Assembly (NCBI GenBank): GCA_015277795.1
Contig: CP063848.1
Location: 1,550,001 to 1,614,000 of the forward strand
DNA from: Massilia sp. UMI-21
Lineage (GTDB): Bacteria; Pseudomonadota; Gammaproteobacteria; Burkholderiales; Burkholderiaceae_D
Length of the DNA stretch: 64,000 bases
Direction: 5' to 3'
Under the pieces are notes generated by a model. That model did not search any database. It saw only the letters and a list, made by a program, of their open reading frames with translations, and had not been told where the DNA came from. This document shows positions 51,683 to 62,164 of the stretch, piece by piece (positions within the stretch are counted from its first letter, which is position 1; each line of letters begins with the position of its first letter). A program made the position numbers and the translations under genes.

Positions 51683-53032
51683 ATGGACGACGTCACGTTC
51701 GAGCAGATGAAGCAGGCAAAGGAGTACTTCCACGCCACCGCGATGACCATTCCCGGCGTGCATGGCACCAGCATCGGGGTCAAGCGCGTGAATGGCCAGC
51801 CGAGCGGCCACTTGGCGATCTGTGTCCATCTCAGCCGCAAGCGAGCGCTGTCCTGCATCCCGCCCGACGAGCAGATCCCGCTCGACGTCGAGGGCTTCCT
51901 TACCGACGTGATCGAGCACGCGCCGGTCATTCCCTGCGAAGCCCAATCCGAGCGGCGTGCCGTGTACGAGGACAACGGCAAATACCGCCCGCTGGTCGGC
52001 GGCACCAAGCTCAGCGCCGGTTATTCCTTCGGCACCCTCGGCTGCATCGTCAGGAAGCCCGACGGCAGCTGCTATGCGCTCTCTGCCGCCCACGTGCTGG
52101 GCGAGGTCGGCGCCACCGTCTACCAGCCGGCCAAGGTCAAGTGCGACGAGATCGGCGTGACGCGCGAGGTGCAGGACTGCTCGCAGATGGATGCCGCCAT
52201 CGCGAGCCTCGACTACTACTACGACGCCGGCCTGGCCCACATCCGCGAGATCGGCGCCGTCAGCGGCACCCGCGACATCGGCAGGGAGGCGCTGCCGCTG
52301 CCCATCGCCAAGCGCGGCGCCTCCACCGGCCTGACCCGCGGCAGCGTCGTCGCCATCCACTACAGCGGCGTGGCCGCCAACCTCGAGCGCTTCCAGGACA
52401 TGCTGTTCATCGATGGGCGCAACGACGAATTCGTCGACCACGGCGACTCCGGCGCGGCCATCGTCCACCCGGTCGACGCGGAGCGCAACCTGGTCGTCGG
52501 CCTCTTGTGGGGCAAGGCCCCGAACGCGAACCGCATCGGTGTCGCCACGCCCATCGACCGCATCCTGGAGGCCTTCGGCGTGAGCGTCCTGACCGCGAAC
52601 GATGCCGTGCGCCCGCCGGGCGACACCTTGCTCGGCCGCTTCCAGGCCTTCCTGGGCGAGACCGAGCGTGGCCAGGCCTATTGGGACGCCTATGCGCACA
52701 ACCGCATCTACTTTCGCCACATCTTCCACCACGTGCCGCGGCTGGCGGCAATGTGGCGCAGGATGCCGGTGCCGGAAATGATCGAGGCCGTGCGCCAGGC
52801 CATGCTCGATCCGGACACGCGCATTCCCATGAGGCTCGGCGCGCACGACACCGAAGAGGTGATGTGGGACCTCTACGAGGCACTCGGGAAGTTCCTGCAG
52901 GCGAATCACCGGGGCCAGCTGCAGCAGCAGGCCGCCTCGTTCTGCCGCCTGGTGTGCGGCAACATCGGCAACAGCTGGCGCAATGCGCTGCATGGGATTC
53001 CGATGCCGGACAGCGATCCGGACTTGCCATGA
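51683..53032 (+). CDS. Trypsin-like (Nal1-type) putative serine protease
   Basis: 449 aa, no signal peptide. A chymotrypsin-fold triad can be traced: His137 in A-L-S-A-A-H-V-L-G, Asp170 in C-S-Q-M-D-A-A-I-A and Ser256 in D-H-G-D-S-G-A-A-I-V. The N-terminal ~85 residues (H-G-T-S-I-G-V-K-R-V-N-G; L-D-V-E-G-F-L-T-D-V-I-E) match the head of plant Nal1-like bacterial homologues. The C-terminal ~150 residues are helical with no known domain. The start has G-G-G-G-G-A-G-A upstream. Substrate unknown; intracellular by sequence. Confidence 0.75.
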   Translation: MDDVTFEQMKQAKEYFHATAMTIPGVHGTSIGVKRVNGQPSGHLAICVHLSRKRALSCIPPDEQIPLDVEGFLTDVIEHAPVIPCEAQSERRAVYEDNGKYRPLVGGTKLSAGYSFGTLGCIVRKPDGSCYALSAAHVLGEVGATVYQPAKVKCDEIGVTREVQDCSQMDAAIASLDYYYDAGLAHIREIGAVSGTRDIGREALPLPIAKRGASTGLTRGSVVAIHYSGVAANLERFQDMLFIDGRNDEFVDHGDSGAAIVHPVDAERNLVVGLLWGKAPNANRIGVATPIDRILEAFGVSVLTANDAVRPPGDTLLGRFQAFLGETERGQAYWDAYAHNRIYFRHIFHHVPRLAAMWRRMPVPEMIEAVRQAMLDPDTRIPMRLGAHDTEEVMWDLYEALGKFLQANHRGQLQQQAASFCRLVCGNIGNSWRNALHGIPMPDSDPDLP

Positions 53033-53133
53033 CGCTTGCGAGGCTTCGTCCGATGCGCCAGCGATGGCGCGGCAAGGTGGCGCGGCCGCGCAACTGAGCG
53101 GCTGCAAACGCCCCGGGGCCCGCCGGCCGGCAG

Positions 53134-53154
53134 CCGCGATTGTTATAATCGCGG
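53134..53154 (+). promoter_or_regulatory. Palindrome containing a -10-like hexamer upstream of waaF
   Basis: C-C-G-C-G-A-T-T (53134-53141) and A-A-T-C-G-C-G-G (53147-53154) form an inverted repeat around T-A-T-A-A-T, 32 bp before the waaF start. It could be the waaF-hldD promoter with an overlapping operator. Confidence 0.4.
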
Positions 53155-53185
53155 ATCACCTTGCCGGATACACAGAAGGACCACC

Positions 53186-54205
53186 TTGCGTACGCTAGTC
53201 ATTTCCCCCAACTGGATCGGCGACGCCGTCATGGCGCAGCCGCTGCTGCGCCGCCTGCGCGAGCAGCATCCCGACCGCCCGATCGACGTGCTGGCGCCGA
53301 CCTGGGTCGCGCCGGTCTGGCGCGCCATGCGCGAGGTGGACGAGGTGATCGAATCGCCCTTCAAGCACGGTTCCCTGCAGTGGAAGGAGCGCAAGGCATT
53401 CGCGCGGATGCTGAAGGCGCGCGGCTATGCCGATGCCTACGTGCTGCCCAACACGCTCAAGTTCGCCCTGATTCCCTGGCTGGCCGGTATCAAGAAGCGC
53501 GTCGGCTACAAGGGCGAGATGCGCTATGGCCTGCTCAATGTGATGCACCACGACGACAAAGCCGCGCCGCGCCCGATGGCGCAGTTCTATGCCGCGCTGG
53601 CCGACGCGCCGGTGCGCCACTTGCCGCGTCCAGACAGGCTCCCCGAGCCGGAGATGCTCGTAGCGCCGGCGGAGGCGGATGCCGCCATCGCCCGCTTGCA
53701 GCTGCCCGCCGGCACCTACGTCGCCTTCGCGCCCGGCGCCGAGTTCGGCCCGGCCAAGCGCTGGCCCGCGTCCTATTTTGCCGAGCTGGCCCAGACCATC
53801 CGCGCCGAGCGGCCGGATGTGCAGATCCTGCTGCTCGGTTCCCCGAAGGACCGCGCGGTTTGCGACGAGATCACGGCCATCGTGCCGCAGGCGCACAACC
53901 TGGCCGGATCCACCTCGCTGAGCGAGGCGATCGCCCTGATCTCGGTGGCTGCCGTGGTGGTCACCAACGACTCGGGCCTGATGCACATCGGCGCCGCGCT
54001 GCGCCGCCCGGTGGTGGCCATTTACGGCCCGACCGATCCGCGTCACACGCCGCCCTTGTCCGAACTGGCCAAGGTGTTGTGGCTGCACATCGAATGCTCG
54101 CCCTGCCAGCAGCGCGAGTGCCCGCTGGGCCACCAGAACTGCATGAAACAGATCCTGCCAAACGATGTATGGCAACCGCTGCGGCCGCTGCTGGCCGCAG
54201 CCTGA
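53186..54205 (+). CDS. waaF: Lipopolysaccharide heptosyltransferase II WaaF
   Basis: 339 aa from a TTG start with A-G-A-A-G-G-A upstream; the protein then begins R-T-L-V-I-S-P-N-W-I-G-D-A-V, the exact GT9 start, so the longer upstream frame is not needed. Later V-A-F-A-P-G-A-E-F-G-P-A-K-R-W-P, L-L-L-G-S-P-K-D and T-N-D-S-G-L-M-H-I are the ADP-heptose-binding motifs. It adds the second heptose of the LPS inner core. hldD, which makes its donor, follows 23 bp later. Confidence 0.95.
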   Translation: MRTLVISPNWIGDAVMAQPLLRRLREQHPDRPIDVLAPTWVAPVWRAMREVDEVIESPFKHGSLQWKERKAFARMLKARGYADAYVLPNTLKFALIPWLAGIKKRVGYKGEMRYGLLNVMHHDDKAAPRPMAQFYAALADAPVRHLPRPDRLPEPEMLVAPAEADAAIARLQLPAGTYVAFAPGAEFGPAKRWPASYFAELAQTIRAERPDVQILLLGSPKDRAVCDEITAIVPQAHNLAGSTSLSEAIALISVAAVVVTNDSGLMHIGAALRRPVVAIYGPTDPRHTPPLSELAKVLWLHIECSPCQQRECPLGHQNCMKQILPNDVWQPLRPLLAAA

Positions 54206-54228
54206 ACGCATAGACAAGAGGTTAGAAA

Positions 54229-55230
54229 ATGATACTGGTTACTGGCGCAGCAGGCTTCATCGGAGCCAACCTGGTCCACGCGCTATCGACGCGCAAGCCC
54301 TTCAGCGTGTTCGCGGTCGATAACATGTCGCGTCCGGAGAAATTCCTCAACATCGTCGATGCCGAGCTGGCCGACTACGCCGACAAGGAAGACTTCCTGG
54401 TGCGCCTGAAGGCCGGCGAATTCGACGGCAAGTTCACGGCCGTGCTGCACCAGGGCGCCTGCTCCAACACCATGGAGACCGATGGGCGCTACATGATGAG
54501 AAATAACTACGAGTACACCATCGCGCTGTTCGAGTATTGCCAGCGCGAGCGTATTCCCTTCATCTACGCCTCGTCGGCCGCCGTGTACGGCGGCGGCAGC
54601 GTGTTCAAGGAAGAGCGCCAGTACGAGCGTCCGCTCAACGTCTACGGGTATTCGAAGTTCCTGTTCGACCAGTACATGCGCCGCTACTGGCAGCAGCACG
54701 GCATCAGCAACGGCAGCCAGGTGGTCGGCCTGCGCTACTTCAACGTCTACGGTCCGCTCGAAGGGCACAAGGGCACGATGGCCTCGGTACCCTTCCACCA
54801 GTTCCACCAGTTCCAGAAAGAGGGCAAGGTCAAGCTGTTCGGCGCCAACGACGGCTATGAGGCGGGCACCCAGATGCGCGACTTCATCTACGTCGAAGAC
54901 GTGGTCAAGGTGAACCTGTTCTTCCTCGATCACCCGGACCAGCGCGGCATTTTCAATCTCGGCACCGGCCGCGCCCAGCCCTTCAACGATCTTGCCGTGG
55001 CCACGGTCAACGCGCTGGCCAACGAGGGCAAGCCGCCGCTCACGCTCGAGCAGATCGTCGAACAGGGCCTGCTCGACTACCTGCCGTTCCCGGATAAGCT
55101 CAAGGGCAAGTACCAGAGCTTCACCCAGGCCGACATCGGCGCGCTGCGCGCTGCCGGCTACGGCGAGCCCTTCACCGACGTGGCCACCGGTGTCGCCAGG
55201 TACATGCAGTACCTCAAGACCGCAGGCTGA
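54229..55230 (+). CDS. hldD: ADP-L-glycero-D-manno-heptose 6-epimerase HldD
   Basis: 333 aa SDR enzyme. NADP-binding [11 protein letters not shown] at the N-terminus, catalytic Y-x-x-x-K in Y-G-Y-S-K-F-L-F, and [12 protein letters not shown]. It converts ADP-D,D-heptose to the L,D form used by WaaF, encoded directly upstream. Standard length. Confidence 0.96.
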   Translation: MILVTGAAGFIGANLVHALSTRKPFSVFAVDNMSRPEKFLNIVDAELADYADKEDFLVRLKAGEFDGKFTAVLHQGACSNTMETDGRYMMRNNYEYTIALFEYCQRERIPFIYASSAAVYGGGSVFKEERQYERPLNVYGYSKFLFDQYMRRYWQQHGISNGSQVVGLRYFNVYGPLEGHKGTMASVPFHQFHQFQKEGKVKLFGANDGYEAGTQMRDFIYVEDVVKVNLFFLDHPDQRGIFNLGTGRAQPFNDLAVATVNALANEGKPPLTLEQIVEQGLLDYLPFPDKLKGKYQSFTQADIGALRAAGYGEPFTDVATGVARYMQYLKTAG

Positions 55231-55391
55231 GCGATTCAGAAGGTTTGCTTATGATTCAGCCTGCTTCATAAGCTGAGCTGATGAATCCTTGCGGGGGCAT
55301 TCACGCGCCGTCGCGCAAGGCTGTCATGTAGACTGAGGTTACGTATTTTTTTGACAACGTGACCGCAGGGTCACGGGCACCGAGCGCCTCC

Positions 55392-56537
55392 ATGAATGCA
55401 AACCTGACCGGGCACCTGTCACCGGACGACCCTACGCTGTCGCCCGTGACCCGGGCGATGGTGGGCTTGCGCGGGCTGGTCGTGGACGCCTGGATGGACG
55501 AGGTGCGCCGGACGGTGCCGCAGGCGCGCGAACTGCCGCTGGCCATTCTCGAGAACACACTGCCGGCCTATTTCGACACCCTGGCCGCGCTGCTCACGCC
55601 AGGCTACTCCGCGCGCGCGGTCACCGACCTGGGGGCGGTGGCCAGCGAGCATGGCGGCGAGCGGGCGCGCCTGACCATGTACGATGCCACCGCGCTCATC
55701 CACGAACTCCAGATTTTCGGCGAGGTCCTGTTCCGCGAGCTGGCGCGCCATGGCGTGACGCTCGACGAAGGGCAGCGCGCGACCCTGTTCGCCCACCTCG
55801 ACGCGACCATCCGCGAAAGCGCCAATTCCTTCACCGTGGTGCAGGCGGCCCTGCGCGAGCAGTTCGTCGCCTCGATGGCGCACGACCTGCGCACGCCCCT
55901 GTCCACCGCCCAGATGGCGGCCGAGATGATCCTGCACCTGTCCGCCGACGACAAGCTGCGGCGCTTCGCCGAGAAGATCGTGGCCAGCACCCGGCGCATC
56001 GACGGCATGGCGCGCGAACTGCTCGACCGCATCGCCTTCTGCAAGACCGGCCCGGTACGGCTTCGCATCGAGCGGGTCGACATGGCGGCGCTGGTGCGCG
56101 ACATCGTCCAGTCGGCCGAGATATTCCACCCGATCGTCCTCGAGCTCGCGGCCGCGCCGGTGCAAGGCTGGTGGTGCGGCGAGGCGATCCGGCGCGCGAT
56201 CGAGAACCTGGTCAACAACGCCATCAAGTACGGCGCGCGCGAACCGGCCATCCGGATCACGCTGAGCACCACCCTCGAGCGTATCCAGGTGATGGTGCAT
56301 AACCAGGGCCCGCCGATCGCGCCGGAAGACAGCGAGAGCATCTTCCAGCTCTACCGCCGCGCCGGCAACCAGGGACTGGAGGAGGGCTGGGGCGTCGGGC
56401 TGCCCTACGTGCGACGGGTGACCGAAGCGCATGGCGGCAGCGTGGTGATGTCCAGTTCCATCGAGGACGGCACCGCCTTCGTGATCGACCTGCCGCTGGA
56501 TGCGCGGCCCTTCGCGGGCGCGCCGACTGCCGCCTAG
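55392..56537 (+). CDS. Sensor histidine kinase (soluble, RsbRD-like N-terminus)
   Basis: 381 aa, no transmembrane segments. Residues 25-150 are helical, resembling an RsbRD/globin-like sensor. HisKA has S-M-A-H-D-L-R-T-P-L with His164; HATPase_c has E-N-L-V-N-N-A-I-K-Y and E-G-W-G-V-G-L-P-Y. The last G box is slightly divergent. The ATG at 55392 is chosen over a GTG at 55359 with no ribosome-binding site. No response regulator is adjacent, so it is an orphan. Confidence 0.85.
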   Translation: MNANLTGHLSPDDPTLSPVTRAMVGLRGLVVDAWMDEVRRTVPQARELPLAILENTLPAYFDTLAALLTPGYSARAVTDLGAVASEHGGERARLTMYDATALIHELQIFGEVLFRELARHGVTLDEGQRATLFAHLDATIRESANSFTVVQAALREQFVASMAHDLRTPLSTAQMAAEMILHLSADDKLRRFAEKIVASTRRIDGMARELLDRIAFCKTGPVRLRIERVDMAALVRDIVQSAEIFHPIVLELAAAPVQGWWCGEAIRRAIENLVNNAIKYGAREPAIRITLSTTLERIQVMVHNQGPPIAPEDSESIFQLYRRAGNQGLEEGWGVGLPYVRRVTEAHGGSVVMSSSIEDGTAFVIDLPLDARPFAGAPTAA

Positions 56538-56546
56538 GCCCGGGCC

Positions 56547-56954
56547 TCAGGCGGACCGCTTCGACATGCCGCCGTGCCCGCCCACCGGTTCGGTCTCGAA
56601 GCGCTCGCCGAAGCCGGCGATCAGCGGCCGGCCTTGCGCGATGGCCGCCTGCACGGACGGCAGCGACAGCGAAGCCTTGTGGCTGGCCTGGTCCACCCAG
56701 GTCTCGGTGATCCACAGGGCATCGGGCTCCTGCTTGTCCTTGGCGATGCCGTAGCCGAGGCAACCCGGCATGCCGGCGGTACCCTCCAGCAGGATGGCGA
56801 TGAGGGCGTCGCGCTGGCCTGGCTGGGCGCGCATTTTTCCGATCAATCCGTACATGGGTGGGGTTTCCTTCGTGTCTGGTGCGGCCCGGACGGCCAGGGG
56901 CAGGGCGGCCAGCGCAGCCAGGGCGCTCGTGGCGGTGCGGCGTGAGATGGTCAT
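56547..56954 (-). CDS. Exported antibiotic-biosynthesis-monooxygenase (ABM)-domain protein
   Basis: 135 aa from the ATG at 56954 (A-G-G-G-A-A upstream). The N-terminus M-T-I-S-R-R-T-A-T-S-A-L-A-A-L-A has a twin-arginine pair and a hydrophobic stretch, suggesting Tat export. The rest is one ferredoxin-like ABM fold: Y-G-L-I-G-K-M-R-A-Q-P-G-Q-R-D, A-L-W-I-T-E-T-W-V-D. Members may be small oxygenases or quinol-binding proteins; activity unknown. It is convergent with the kinase gene, 9 bp apart. Confidence 0.75.
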   Translation of the reverse strand: MTISRRTATSALAALAALPLAVRAAPDTKETPPMYGLIGKMRAQPGQRDALIAILLEGTAGMPGCLGYGIAKDKQEPDALWITETWVDQASHKASLSLPSVQAAIAQGRPLIAGFGERFETEPVGGHGGMSKRSA

Positions 56955-57092
56955 GGCGGCTTCCCTGTTCAGTAAAAGACAAGTATAGGCCGGCGCGTGG
57001 CGCCGCCGCAACCGATAAGCGGGCAGCGCCCGCGTCTGCATGCTGGGGTAAGATCAGCATTTGCCAATCCGCTTTACTGAATGGAATATTCG

Positions 57093-58730
57093 ATGCGACT
57101 TTCCCGTCTTGCCTTCGCCGCTGCCATCAGCCTGTCCGCCACTGCCCATGCCCAGCACCAGCAGGCGCCCACCGTGGCCGAGCACGTGCTGCGCGGCCAC
57201 CTGGCCTTCCTGGCCGACGACCTGTTCGAAGGCCGCGGCACCGGCCAGCGCGGCGGCGCGCTGGCGGTGCGCTACCTCGAAACCCAGGCCGCGATCATCG
57301 GCCTGCAGCCGGCTTACCCCGGCAACAAGGACGGCGGCTACCGCCAGAAGGTCGAGATCGAGGGTACCCGGCTGCTACCCGGCAGCGCGGTCAGCTTCCA
57401 GGCCGGCGGCAAGCGCATCAGCCCCGAGGTCGGCAAGGGCATCGTGTTCGGCACCGGCAGCGGGCGCACCGAGCTGTCCTTCGACGCGCCGCTGCTGTTC
57501 GTCGGCTACGGCGTCTCGGCGCCCGAGGAACAATGGGACGACTACAAGGACGCCGACGTGAAGGGCAAGATCCTGGTCATGATGGTCAACGACCCGCAGC
57601 CCACCGCGCAGGAACCGACGCGCTTCGACGGCAAGGCCTACACCTGGTACGGCCGCTGGCTGTACAAGTTCGAGGAAGCGGTGCGCAAGGGCGCGGCCGG
57701 CGTGCTGCTGATCCACACGCTGCCCTCGTCCTCGTATCCCTGGAGCGTGCCGGCCAACGGTTTCTCGCACGAGCGCTTCCACCTGGCCGGCCCCGGCAAT
57801 CCGATCGAAGGCTGGCTGCACGAGGACACCGCGCGCGAACTGTTCGCCGCCGGCGGCTTCGACCTCGACGCCCTGCGCGCCCGGGCCGAGCGGCGCGACT
57901 TCCGGCCGGTGGACCTGAACGTGGCGGCCCATGTCGAGCTGAAGTCGGCGATCCGCATGGTGGAGCAGTACAACGTGGTCGGCATCGTGCCCGGTACCGA
58001 CCCGAAGCTGAAGTCGCAGGCGGTGGTGTATTCCTCGCACTGGGACCACATGGGCAGCGACGAAGCGGCGCCGGGGAAACAGGACCGGATCTACAACGGC
58101 GCCATCGACAACGCTTCCGGCACCGCCGCGCTGCTGGCGATGGCCGCCGAGGCGGTCAGGAAGCCGGCGCGCCGCACCCAGGTGTTCCTGTGGCCGGCCG
58201 CCGAGGAGCAAGGCCTGCTGGGCAGCGCCGCCTACGTGAAGGATCCGGTGGTGCCGCTGGCGCAGACCGCGGCCGACCTGAACCTCGACAGCCTGAACTT
58301 CGTCGGCGCGACCCGGGACATCGGCGTGCCGGGCGCCGAGCGCAGCAGCCTGTACGACACCGCCGCCGGCGTGGCCAAGGAGATGGGCCTGAAGCTGGCG
58401 CCGACCATTCCCGACCTGTCGGGCGCCTACTTCCGCGCCGACCACTTCAATTTCGCCAAGGCGGGCGTGCCGGCCTTTAACGTGGGCTCGGCCGTGTTCT
58501 CGGGCGACGGCCATTTCGAGTTCGCGCACGAGCACGCGGCCTCGAGCCGGAAGATGGTGGGCTTCAAGAAGGACTACCACCAGGTGAGCGACGAGTATTC
58601 GCCGGACTGGGACCTGTCGGGCATGGTGCAGCAGGCGCAGTTCACGCTCAAGCTGGGCTATGCGGTGGCCAACGCGCCTGCCATGCCGTCCTGGAAGAAG
58701 GGCGATCCTTTCGGCAGTGTCGAACGCTGA
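57093..58730 (+). CDS. Secreted M28-family zinc aminopeptidase
   Basis: 545 aa. Signal peptide M-R-L-S-R-L-A-F-A-A-A-I-S-L-S ending T-A-H-A-Q. A PA-type insert sits in the middle. Zinc-site residues of M28 are visible: S-S-H-W-D-H-M-G, G-A-I-D-N-A-S-G, A-A-E-E-Q-G-L-L-G, L-N-L-D-S-L and D-Y-H-Q-V-S-D-E. It would remove amino acids from peptides in the periplasm or outside. An ATG four codons upstream is an alternative start. Confidence 0.9.
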   Translation: MRLSRLAFAAAISLSATAHAQHQQAPTVAEHVLRGHLAFLADDLFEGRGTGQRGGALAVRYLETQAAIIGLQPAYPGNKDGGYRQKVEIEGTRLLPGSAVSFQAGGKRISPEVGKGIVFGTGSGRTELSFDAPLLFVGYGVSAPEEQWDDYKDADVKGKILVMMVNDPQPTAQEPTRFDGKAYTWYGRWLYKFEEAVRKGAAGVLLIHTLPSSSYPWSVPANGFSHERFHLAGPGNPIEGWLHEDTARELFAAGGFDLDALRARAERRDFRPVDLNVAAHVELKSAIRMVEQYNVVGIVPGTDPKLKSQAVVYSSHWDHMGSDEAAPGKQDRIYNGAIDNASGTAALLAMAAEAVRKPARRTQVFLWPAAEEQGLLGSAAYVKDPVVPLAQTAADLNLDSLNFVGATRDIGVPGAERSSLYDTAAGVAKEMGLKLAPTIPDLSGAYFRADHFNFAKAGVPAFNVGSAVFSGDGHFEFAHEHAASSRKMVGFKKDYHQVSDEYSPDWDLSGMVQQAQFTLKLGYAVANAPAMPSWKKGDPFGSVER

Positions 58731-58755
58731 ATCGGGCGCGAAGTCAGGCGCGAAA

Positions 58756-61344
58756 TCAGGCGCCTGAGGGCTCGGTCGCCGTATCGGCGACGATTTTCTC
58801 CAGCGCCGCCATGTCCACCGGCTTGACCAGGTGGTGATCGAAGCCGGCGGCCGCGCTGTTGTCGCGGTCCTGGTCCTGGCCGTATCCGGTCACCGCGACC
58901 AGCGTCGCATGCAGGGTGGCCGGGTGCCGGCGCAGGCGGCGCGCCAGTTCGTAGCCGTCCATCTCGGGCAATCCGAGGTCGAGCAGGCACAGGTCCGGCG
59001 CGAACCTGGCCGCCTGCGCCAGCGCGTCGTGCGAATCGTGTTCCACCCGCACCTCGTGGCCCTGCGCACCCACGATCATGGCCAGCATCCGGGCCGCGTC
59101 GACGTTGTCGTCCACCACCAGCACTTTCAGGCGCGCTCCCCGTGACGCGGCCACGGCCGCGCCGCCGCCCCCGCCATCGGGGGCGGGGCCGGCACGCTCG
59201 GCGCAGCGCGGCAGGCGCACCGTGAGGCTGGTCCCCATGCCTGGTCCGGCGCTGGCCACGTGCACGCTGCCGCCGTGCAGCTCGACCAGGCTGCGTACCA
59301 GCGCCAGCCCGATGCCGAGGCCGCCGAGCGCACGGTCGGGCGTACGCTCGCCCTGCACGAACATGTCGAAGGCGCGCTCCAGTTCCGCCGGCAGCATGCC
59401 GATGCCGTTGTCGCGCACTTCCACCAGCATGGCCTCCCCGGCGCTCGCCACCGTCACCTCGATGTGGCCGCCGCGGTCGGTGAACTTGGCCGCGTTGTGC
59501 AGGAGGTTGCCCACTACCTGCACCAGGCGCTTGCGGTCGCCCAGCACGAAGCAGGGCTGCGGCAGGGTGCGCACGTCCAGCCGGTGCCCCTTGTCGCGCA
59601 CCAGCGCCTGCACCTGCTCGGCGGCGTCCTGCACCACGCCGTTCAGGTCGATCCGCTCCTTGCTCAGGACGACCAGCCCGCGCGTGACGCGCGAGACGTC
59701 CAGCAGGTCGTCCACCAGCCCGGCCATGTGGCGCGCCTGGCGCGCGATGATGGCGCTGATCTGCCTGGTGCGGGCCGGGTCCATGCCGTCCTGGGCGAGC
59801 AGTTGCGCGCCGGATGAAATCGGCGCCAGCGGGTTGCGCAGCTCGTGCGCCAGCATCGCCAGGAACTCGTTCTTGCGCTGGTCGGCCTGGCGCAGGGCTT
59901 CCTCGGCGCGCACGCGCTCGGTAATGTCCTGCATGGTGCCACGCAGCGCCACCACCCGGCCGTCCGGCCCGTGCACGCTCTCGCAGCGGTAATCGAGCCA
60001 GACGCGATGGCCGTGCGCATGCAGGGCCTGCAGCTGCAGCTTGCCGCTGCCGCCTGCGCGTATCAATTCGTTCGTGAGCCGCTGCACCCGCAGCCATGAC
60101 TCTTCCAGCAGCACGGTGCCGCGCTGCTGGGCGAAAGGCGGCAGCGCACGTCCGAAGATGTGCGGCACCGAATCCGAGACCTCGATGTCCTGGCCGTCCA
60201 GGTTCCAGTGCCAGGTGCCGAAGCGCGCCAGCATGTGGGTCTCGCGCAGGGCCGATTCCTTGGCCGCCAGCTGGCGCGAGCGCTCGGCCAGCAGCGCGGC
60301 GGCATCGCCGATGGCGGCCGCCACCTCGGCGGCTTCGCGCACGTGGACCTCGGTGAAGGAGGGGGGCGTCTCGCCCTTGCCGAGCGCCTGCGCCTGCCCG
60401 CTCAGGGCCTGCACCGAGCGCGCCAGGCGGCCGCCGATCAGCCATGCCAGGCACAGGCCGATCGCGAACAGTCCCGCCGCGACGCCGGCCATCAGGGCGA
60501 GTTGCCGCATCAGCTCGGCGCGCAGGGTGGCGCGCGGCATGCCGACCGCCACGCCCCAGCCGCTGAGCGAAGAACGCGAGAACGAGCTCAGCAGCGGTAC
60601 GCCTTCGCGCGAGCGCGAATCGATGGTGCCTTCGCGCTGGCGGCTGGCGGCGCTGCGCAGCAAGGGATTGACCGACTGGCCGATGGACTTGTCGCGGTTG
60701 AGGTTGCGGTTGAAGATGATGCCCTCGCGATCGAACAGCGAAGCGACCGCACCGTCCGGCACCGAGGCCGGTGTCAGCAGGTCGTCGAATTCCTCCGGTC
60801 CCAGTCCGATACTCAGCACATAGCGAAGCTCGCCATGCACGCGCACCGGCACGTCGACGCTGGCCAGCGCGCTTTTGCGCAGGACGCCCTGGAACACGTT
60901 CGACACCGCCGGCCGGCCGGTAACGAAGACCCGCTCGATCGAGGGCGACGGATGGCGTGGCAGCGGCGTGCCGTAGGCAACCGCGGTGTTGATCAGCTGC
61001 TGGCCGCTGCGGTCGCGCAGCACCGCGTTCATGCGCCCGCCTGCCAGCGCCAGCGCCTCGCGCGCCTGGTAGTGCGTGCGCCCGAAGTCTTCCACCTCGA
61101 GCGCGTCGATGGTGGACAGGGTCTGGGCAATCGACTGCGCCTGGCGCAGCTTGTTGTCGGTGCTGTGGACCAGCGCCCGCACCGTCTGCAGGGTCTTCTG
61201 CTCGATCTGGGCGCGCGCCTTCTGGTACTGGTGCACGAACAACAGCGACGCGCCGACCAGGCCGGGCAACAGGGTAGCCAGCACCAGCCAGAGCAGGTAG
61301 GCGCGCAGGGGCCTGCGGACGATGGAAGTGGCGGTGCCGGTCAC
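58756..61344 (-). CDS. Hybrid sensor histidine kinase with dCache-like, PAS and receiver domains
   Basis: 862 aa. TM1 about residues 15-37, periplasmic Cache-like sensor to ~285, TM2 about 288-308, HAMP-like linker, PAS ([16 protein letters not shown]), HisKA ([12 protein letters not shown]), HATPase ([18 protein letters not shown]) and a C-terminal receiver ([18 protein letters not shown]). It is convergent with the M28 peptidase gene. Signal and output unknown; no separate regulator adjacent. Confidence 0.92.
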   Translation of the reverse strand: MTGTATSIVRRPLRAYLLWLVLATLLPGLVGASLLFVHQYQKARAQIEQKTLQTVRALVHSTDNKLRQAQSIAQTLSTIDALEVEDFGRTHYQAREALALAGGRMNAVLRDRSGQQLINTAVAYGTPLPRHPSPSIERVFVTGRPAVSNVFQGVLRKSALASVDVPVRVHGELRYVLSIGLGPEEFDDLLTPASVPDGAVASLFDREGIIFNRNLNRDKSIGQSVNPLLRSAASRQREGTIDSRSREGVPLLSSFSRSSLSGWGVAVGMPRATLRAELMRQLALMAGVAAGLFAIGLCLAWLIGGRLARSVQALSGQAQALGKGETPPSFTEVHVREAAEVAAAIGDAAALLAERSRQLAAKESALRETHMLARFGTWHWNLDGQDIEVSDSVPHIFGRALPPFAQQRGTVLLEESWLRVQRLTNELIRAGGSGKLQLQALHAHGHRVWLDYRCESVHGPDGRVVALRGTMQDITERVRAEEALRQADQRKNEFLAMLAHELRNPLAPISSGAQLLAQDGMDPARTRQISAIIARQARHMAGLVDDLLDVSRVTRGLVVLSKERIDLNGVVQDAAEQVQALVRDKGHRLDVRTLPQPCFVLGDRKRLVQVVGNLLHNAAKFTDRGGHIEVTVASAGEAMLVEVRDNGIGMLPAELERAFDMFVQGERTPDRALGGLGIGLALVRSLVELHGGSVHVASAGPGMGTSLTVRLPRCAERAGPAPDGGGGGAAVAASRGARLKVLVVDDNVDAARMLAMIVGAQGHEVRVEHDSHDALAQAARFAPDLCLLDLGLPEMDGYELARRLRRHPATLHATLVAVTGYGQDQDRDNSAAAGFDHHLVKPVDMAALEKIVADTATEPSGA

Positions 61345-61634
61345 GTTTTACGCTGGACTGATGGTAATGCCTGATTCTACGTGAGATTTCGCCCGGTGCA
61401 TCGGCAAGTTATGCCTGGATGAGTCACGCGCACGATCGTGCGATATGTGTTCGCTTCGACAAGTGCTGAAGGCTGAGCGCACGCTGGACGTTGCGTGGAT
61501 GCCATACCCGTGCCGCTTTTTCAAAAATACTACCGCGTTTTGTCATTTCACCATCGAATCCGGGGCCGAATGGTCGTAATGTGTCTTGCATGTGTGCAAT
61601 AAATACTGCGCCTGACAACAGAAAGTCAACCACC

Positions 61635-62114
61635 ATGGACACCAAGACCACTACCCAGGACAATGAAGTCCTCTCCTTCCGCCTGGCCAAGGAAGAATAT
61701 GCGATCAGCATCCTGAAAGTGCAGGAAATCCGCGGCTACGAAGAGCCCACCCTGCTGCCGAGCGCACCTGCCTGCATCAAGGGCATCACGAACCTGCGCG
61801 GTTCGATCGTGCCGATCGTCGACATGCGCATCCTGTTCAATCTCGGCGAGCCGACCTATGACCAGTTCACGGTCGTCATCGTCCTGAACATCAAGAACCA
61901 TGTGATCGGCATGATCGTGGACAGCGTATCCGACGTCGTGACCCTGCTCGACGAGCAGGTACGGCCCGCGCCCGACATGGGCAGCAGCGCGGACGGCGAC
62001 TACATCACCGGGCTGGGCACCGTCGGCGAGCGCATGCTGATCCTGCTCGACATCGACAGGCTGATGAGCTCCGAGCAGCTCGGCCTGATCACCGCCGTAC
62101 AGAAAGCCGCGTAA
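61635..62114 (+). CDS. cheW: Chemotaxis coupling protein CheW
   Basis: 159 aa. Couples receptors to CheA. V-L-S-F-R-L-A-K-E-E-Y-A-I-S-I-L-K-V, G-I-T-N-L-R-G-S-I-V-P-I-V-D-M-R and V-D-S-V-S-D-V-V are the CheW hallmarks. The ATG at 61635 gives the standard N-terminus. No cheA lies in the window; the two receptors at 32.3-37.3 kb are possible partners. Confidence 0.94.
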   Translation: MDTKTTTQDNEVLSFRLAKEEYAISILKVQEIRGYEEPTLLPSAPACIKGITNLRGSIVPIVDMRILFNLGEPTYDQFTVVIVLNIKNHVIGMIVDSVSDVVTLLDEQVRPAPDMGSSADGDYITGLGTVGERMLILLDIDRLMSSEQLGLITAVQKAA

Positions 62115-62164
62115 GCGGAGGGCAGGCGAGGGCGCGGCCGGCATCGCCTGCAAGCCGACGAAAA

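Noticed and set aside
53036..53185. Upstream extension of WaaF from an ATG at 53036
   Set aside because: The GT9 N-terminus begins right at the TTG at 53186, which has its own ribosome-binding site; the extension is Arg/Gly-rich without family similarity.
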